7,133 nucleotides of DNA from Lentimicrobium sp. (GTDB taxonomy: Bacteria; Bacteroidota; Bacteroidia; Bacteroidales; Lentimicrobiaceae), in assembly GCA_013336205.1 (NCBI GenBank), contig JAAXUD010000136.1, positions 1 to 7,133 of the forward strand. The letters run 5' to 3'. A model generated the notes under the pieces. It was not told the origin of the DNA. It worked only from the letters and a program-made list of their open reading frames with translations, and made no database searches. Made by a program: the position numbers and the translations under genes. Below are positions 5,029 through 7,133 of this stretch, piece by piece; position 1 is the first letter of the stretch, and the number at the start of each line of letters is the position of its first letter.

Positions 5029-6240
5029 TTGGATGTGAATGACTTAGCTTGCCAACTCATTCAGGCAGGTTCGGTTAGTGAAAATAATTACAACAAATAT
5101 ATTCATATGGACTATGCCTTTGCACCGGGCACTACAGGTTACGACAATATCATGAAGGACCTGTTTAACCAACGCCCAAACACTACCCTGATAAATCAGG
5201 CCGGAATAACCCGGGTAGATCAGTTTATTGACCATCTGGAAACAAGCGGAGGAGTGACCCGTCCGGTTGAGGATATGATTATCGCTTCTCATGGCAATGA
5301 TGGCGGTTGGTTGCAGATTCAGTTTGCCGATATTGATGCAGATGGAAATGGGAACCCTGATACCAATACTACCTATGAATTGCTGGAAATTGCCGACTCG
5401 ACGAATGTTGGAGATATTCCTGCCATTGTTTTGGGTGCTGCAAGCAAGTTTCATATAAAAGGCTGCAAAATCGGCCAGAATTATGCAGTACCATTTGTTC
5501 AAAAAATCAAAGCTGCACTTGGGGGGGTAGTTCCGGTTACAGCGCCAAAACATTTTCATGAAGTTTGGTTCAGGACTGACCTTGGCGTGCTTGAATTCCT
5601 GGGATACGATTTCAGCGTAGTACAGGCGATTGCCTTTGCCAACCGGAATGCCCTGCTTGCTGCATTCGGAGCTGCAGGTCTTGTATTTATTGATAATAGC
5701 GCCATCCCTGCTGATTACTGGAGAACCAACATACCAACCCAGGTCGGTACCGGCCGGATAACAATGAGGTATACTGTCAACCTCAGTCCGGCCCTGATTC
5801 CCACCAGTGGCAGTGCAATGAATTCACTCAGGCTTACCATAGACAATAGTTTCAGGCACGATGCCGAACGCTTCACTTTTACAGTTGGCTATGGAACGGG
5901 TTCACCTCCGGCAACAGATACCGCAAAAAAGGCTGATATGAAAACCAGTATGGCGGGAGAACCGGCTTTCCAGGCAACACATCCTTTTCCTATGTATGCC
6001 CGCTTAGAATACGATAACCTGGACCAATTCGTTGACGGGCATACCTGGGCATTCACCTATGACAGGAATAGTCACAATATGCGCTGTGTGGGAACCCGCC
6101 ATCGTTACACCCTGATCGTGCCCATTACCGATCCGGCCAACAACAATCTTTTCTACAATTTTTATCCTTATGCCGGCAACCCAACCCCGGTAACAAAGCA
6201 GTTGCTGGAATCGGATGCCAGGTTTTTCCTGACTGTCTGA
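5029..6240 (+). CDS. Putative caspase-like (clan CD) cysteine peptidase with unassigned C-terminal domain
   Basis: A 403-residue protein read from TTG at 5029. I recognise the fold pattern, not a named family. A hydrophobic strand ends in MIIASHGNDGG (His88), and about 60 residues later a second strand ends in FHIKGCKIGQ (Cys146). The latter is followed by a helix and another strand, PFVQKIKAALGGVVPVTAPK. This His-Gly and Gly-Cys order and spacing is the dyad of caspase/CHAT/gingipain-type peptidases and of DUF4347-like domains. Between the two lies DIDADGNG (101-108), a possible calcium loop. Residues from about 235 to 403 are beta-rich with many Asn, Thr and Tyr, and are unassigned. There is no signal peptide, membrane segment or type IX secretion tail, so it is probably cytoplasmic or exported another way. 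The start is uncertain: a stop codon sits just before the TTG, GTG at 5035 is in frame, and the first in-frame ATG is at 5107 (Met27) after an A-rich leader. Proteolysis is inferred. Confidence 0.5.
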   Translation: MDVNDLACQLIQAGSVSENNYNKYIHMDYAFAPGTTGYDNIMKDLFNQRPNTTLINQAGITRVDQFIDHLETSGGVTRPVEDMIIASHGNDGGWLQIQFADIDADGNGNPDTNTTYELLEIADSTNVGDIPAIVLGAASKFHIKGCKIGQNYAVPFVQKIKAALGGVVPVTAPKHFHEVWFRTDLGVLEFLGYDFSVVQAIAFANRNALLAAFGAAGLVFIDNSAIPADYWRTNIPTQVGTGRITMRYTVNLSPALIPTSGSAMNSLRLTIDNSFRHDAERFTFTVGYGTGSPPATDTAKKADMKTSMAGEPAFQATHPFPMYARLEYDNLDQFVDGHTWAFTYDRNSHNMRCVGTRHRYTLIVPITDPANNNLFYNFYPYAGNPTPVTKQLLESDARFFLTV

Positions 6241-6285
6241 TCCCGGGAATTTATCCGGAGTTCATTTTCATAATAATACGCTACC

Positions 6286-7133
6286 ATGGAAAATAATCGT
6301 GAAACCCTGGTCGTTCTCGCTGAAGAGATCGCGTCTGTATTCGTTCCACTCAAAGATGCACTTGCCGGTCCCCGGGAATTTACTGCCTTTATGGCTGAAC
6401 TTGGCTGGGACATTCTGACTTTACCGGCACCTGTTCAGAACCTGGGTGCTGCGGTTCAGGGGATCATTGATACATTGGAAGCAGGTGACCTGGACAGCGC
6501 CAGTGTACCGGGTCTTATGGCAAAGATAACCGGTCTGGTAAGCAGTATCAAAGATCTCGGCACCAATCCGGCTGGCTGGTTGCCAGGTACAGTGGACCTG
6601 AACGAATTTAAAAATGAATTTCCTGCGCAGCTTATCCAAACCCTGCTGGTTGAATATCTTGAAGGAAATCAGGCAAAGGTGGGAAGGGTGTTATCAGCCA
6701 TAGGCATTATTCGGGTTAGTTTCCAGGCGGCTCAGCCGGCAAAAAAGCGCATCCCATACTTTAAAAAGGAGATTGCACTGGCCGACCTTGGTAATTTCTT
6801 CACTGACCCAACAGCAGTCTTTACAAATGCTTATCAATGGGGAACTCCTGCATTTAAAGCAGATGCACTCTGGGATAACTTCTTCAGGCTGGGATCTGCT
6901 TTTGGTTTTACTGTCAGGCAGGAAGCCATTCATCCGGCAGTAAAGGCTGCACTCACGAATGGTGCAATTGACCCATCGAAAATCAAACCGCTGCAGCTTA
7001 AGTTCATTCTGTTGGAAGACAACTCCAGCCCCCTTCACTTTTCCACAGGGGTTGCGGTTTATTTACTGCCCCAAACTGCCTTAAAAATGCCGGGTATTGC
7101 TTTCCTGCCATTCGCCAGCGGGGGAGTAGCAGA
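6286..7133 (+). CDS. Unrecognised large protein, N-terminal 282 residues (runs off the right edge)
   Basis: The ATG at 6286 opens a frame with no stop to the window end, 45 bases after the protease-like gene on the same strand, so the two are probably co-transcribed. I do not recognise the family with confidence. There is no signal peptide. Residues 1-92 are amphipathic helices (LVVLAEEIASVF, FTAFMAELGWDIL, GLMAKITGLVSSIKDLG). Residues 113-150 hold another helical pair, and 155-215 are rich in Phe and Trp (NFFTDPTAVF, ALWDNFFRLGSAFGF). From about 236 the sequence becomes strand-like with Gly/Pro turns (LQLKFILL, GVAVYLL, PGIAFLPFASGG), as if a long beta-rich region begins. That layout vaguely recalls giant DUF6603-type proteins, but this is a weak impression. 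Codon use and GC resemble the preceding gene. Confidence 0.75.
   Translation, partial: MENNRETLVVLAEEIASVFVPLKDALAGPREFTAFMAELGWDILTLPAPVQNLGAAVQGIIDTLEAGDLDSASVPGLMAKITGLVSSIKDLGTNPAGWLPGTVDLNEFKNEFPAQLIQTLLVEYLEGNQAKVGRVLSAIGIIRVSFQAAQPAKKRIPYFKKEIALADLGNFFTDPTAVFTNAYQWGTPAFKADALWDNFFRLGSAFGFTVRQEAIHPAVKAALTNGAIDPSKIKPLQLKFILLEDNSSPLHFSTGVAVYLLPQTALKMPGIAFLPFASGGVA

Noticed and set aside
5044..5559. Open frame of 171 codons on the minus strand inside the protease-like gene
   Set aside because: It is antisense to a frame with clear fold-like motifs and coherent codon use, and its translation is compositionally odd, without recognisable domains.
6242..6382. Exact 12-base repeat CCCGGGAATTTA at 6242-6253 and 6371-6382
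   Set aside because: Roughly one such match is expected by chance in 7 kb. One copy is intergenic and one is coding, with no extended similarity around them.
6168..7038. Three minus-strand open frames across the last 900 bases
   Set aside because: They lie antisense to the long uninterrupted plus-strand frame starting at 6286, and their translations look like non-coding shadow sequence.
1..7133. CRISPR array, insertion sequence or integrase-mediated attachment site
   Set aside because: No regularly spaced direct repeats, transposase-like frame or terminal inverted repeats were seen. No partial tRNA copy marks an attachment site beside tRNA-Cys.

Overview
The window looks like a piece of a Bacteroidota (Bacteroidetes-type) chromosome. 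Three things point there: several upstream regions carry the phylum's -7 promoter box (TAnnTTTG), once with a correctly spaced TTG at -33; the genes lack strong Shine-Dalgarno sequences and have A/T-rich leaders; and the proteins (a signal-peptide porin ending in Phe, FolB, a CWC-type Cys-rich protein) fit that group. No species can be named from the sequence.

Positions 1-4500 are all on the minus strand and are mostly housekeeping or envelope functions. In transcription order they are: folB (dihydroneopterin aldolase), overlapping a small 8-cysteine CWC-type protein; tRNA-Cys(GCA) with its own terminator; an outer-membrane porin; a secreted FMN-binding protein with a textbook covalent-flavinylation motif; mntP (manganese efflux) with its own near-perfect promoter and a candidate terminator; and the first 275 codons of glnS, which runs off the left edge. 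The porin and FMN protein probably form a two-gene envelope unit, separated by a GC-rich hairpin.

Positions 4501-5028 are an AT-rich, gene-free stretch between two divergent blocks. It contains several short inverted repeats, a terminator-like hairpin, and an 11-bp-period direct repeat enclosed by CCAATTG inverted arms.

Positions 5029-7133 are a plus-strand block of two genes that are not housekeeping. The first encodes a protein of about 400 residues. Its first half has the layout of a caspase-like (clan CD) cysteine peptidase, with a strand-His-Gly and a strand-Gly-Cys, and its second half is an unassigned beta-rich domain. The second starts 45 bp later and encodes at least 282 residues of an unrecognised, apparently cytoplasmic protein that continues past the right edge. 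A protease-like gene followed closely by a large uncharacterised protein is the best candidate here for an undescribed system. Its function is not established by the sequence. The start of the protease-like gene is also odd: there is no ATG in the expected place, and there is a possible one-base frameshift.
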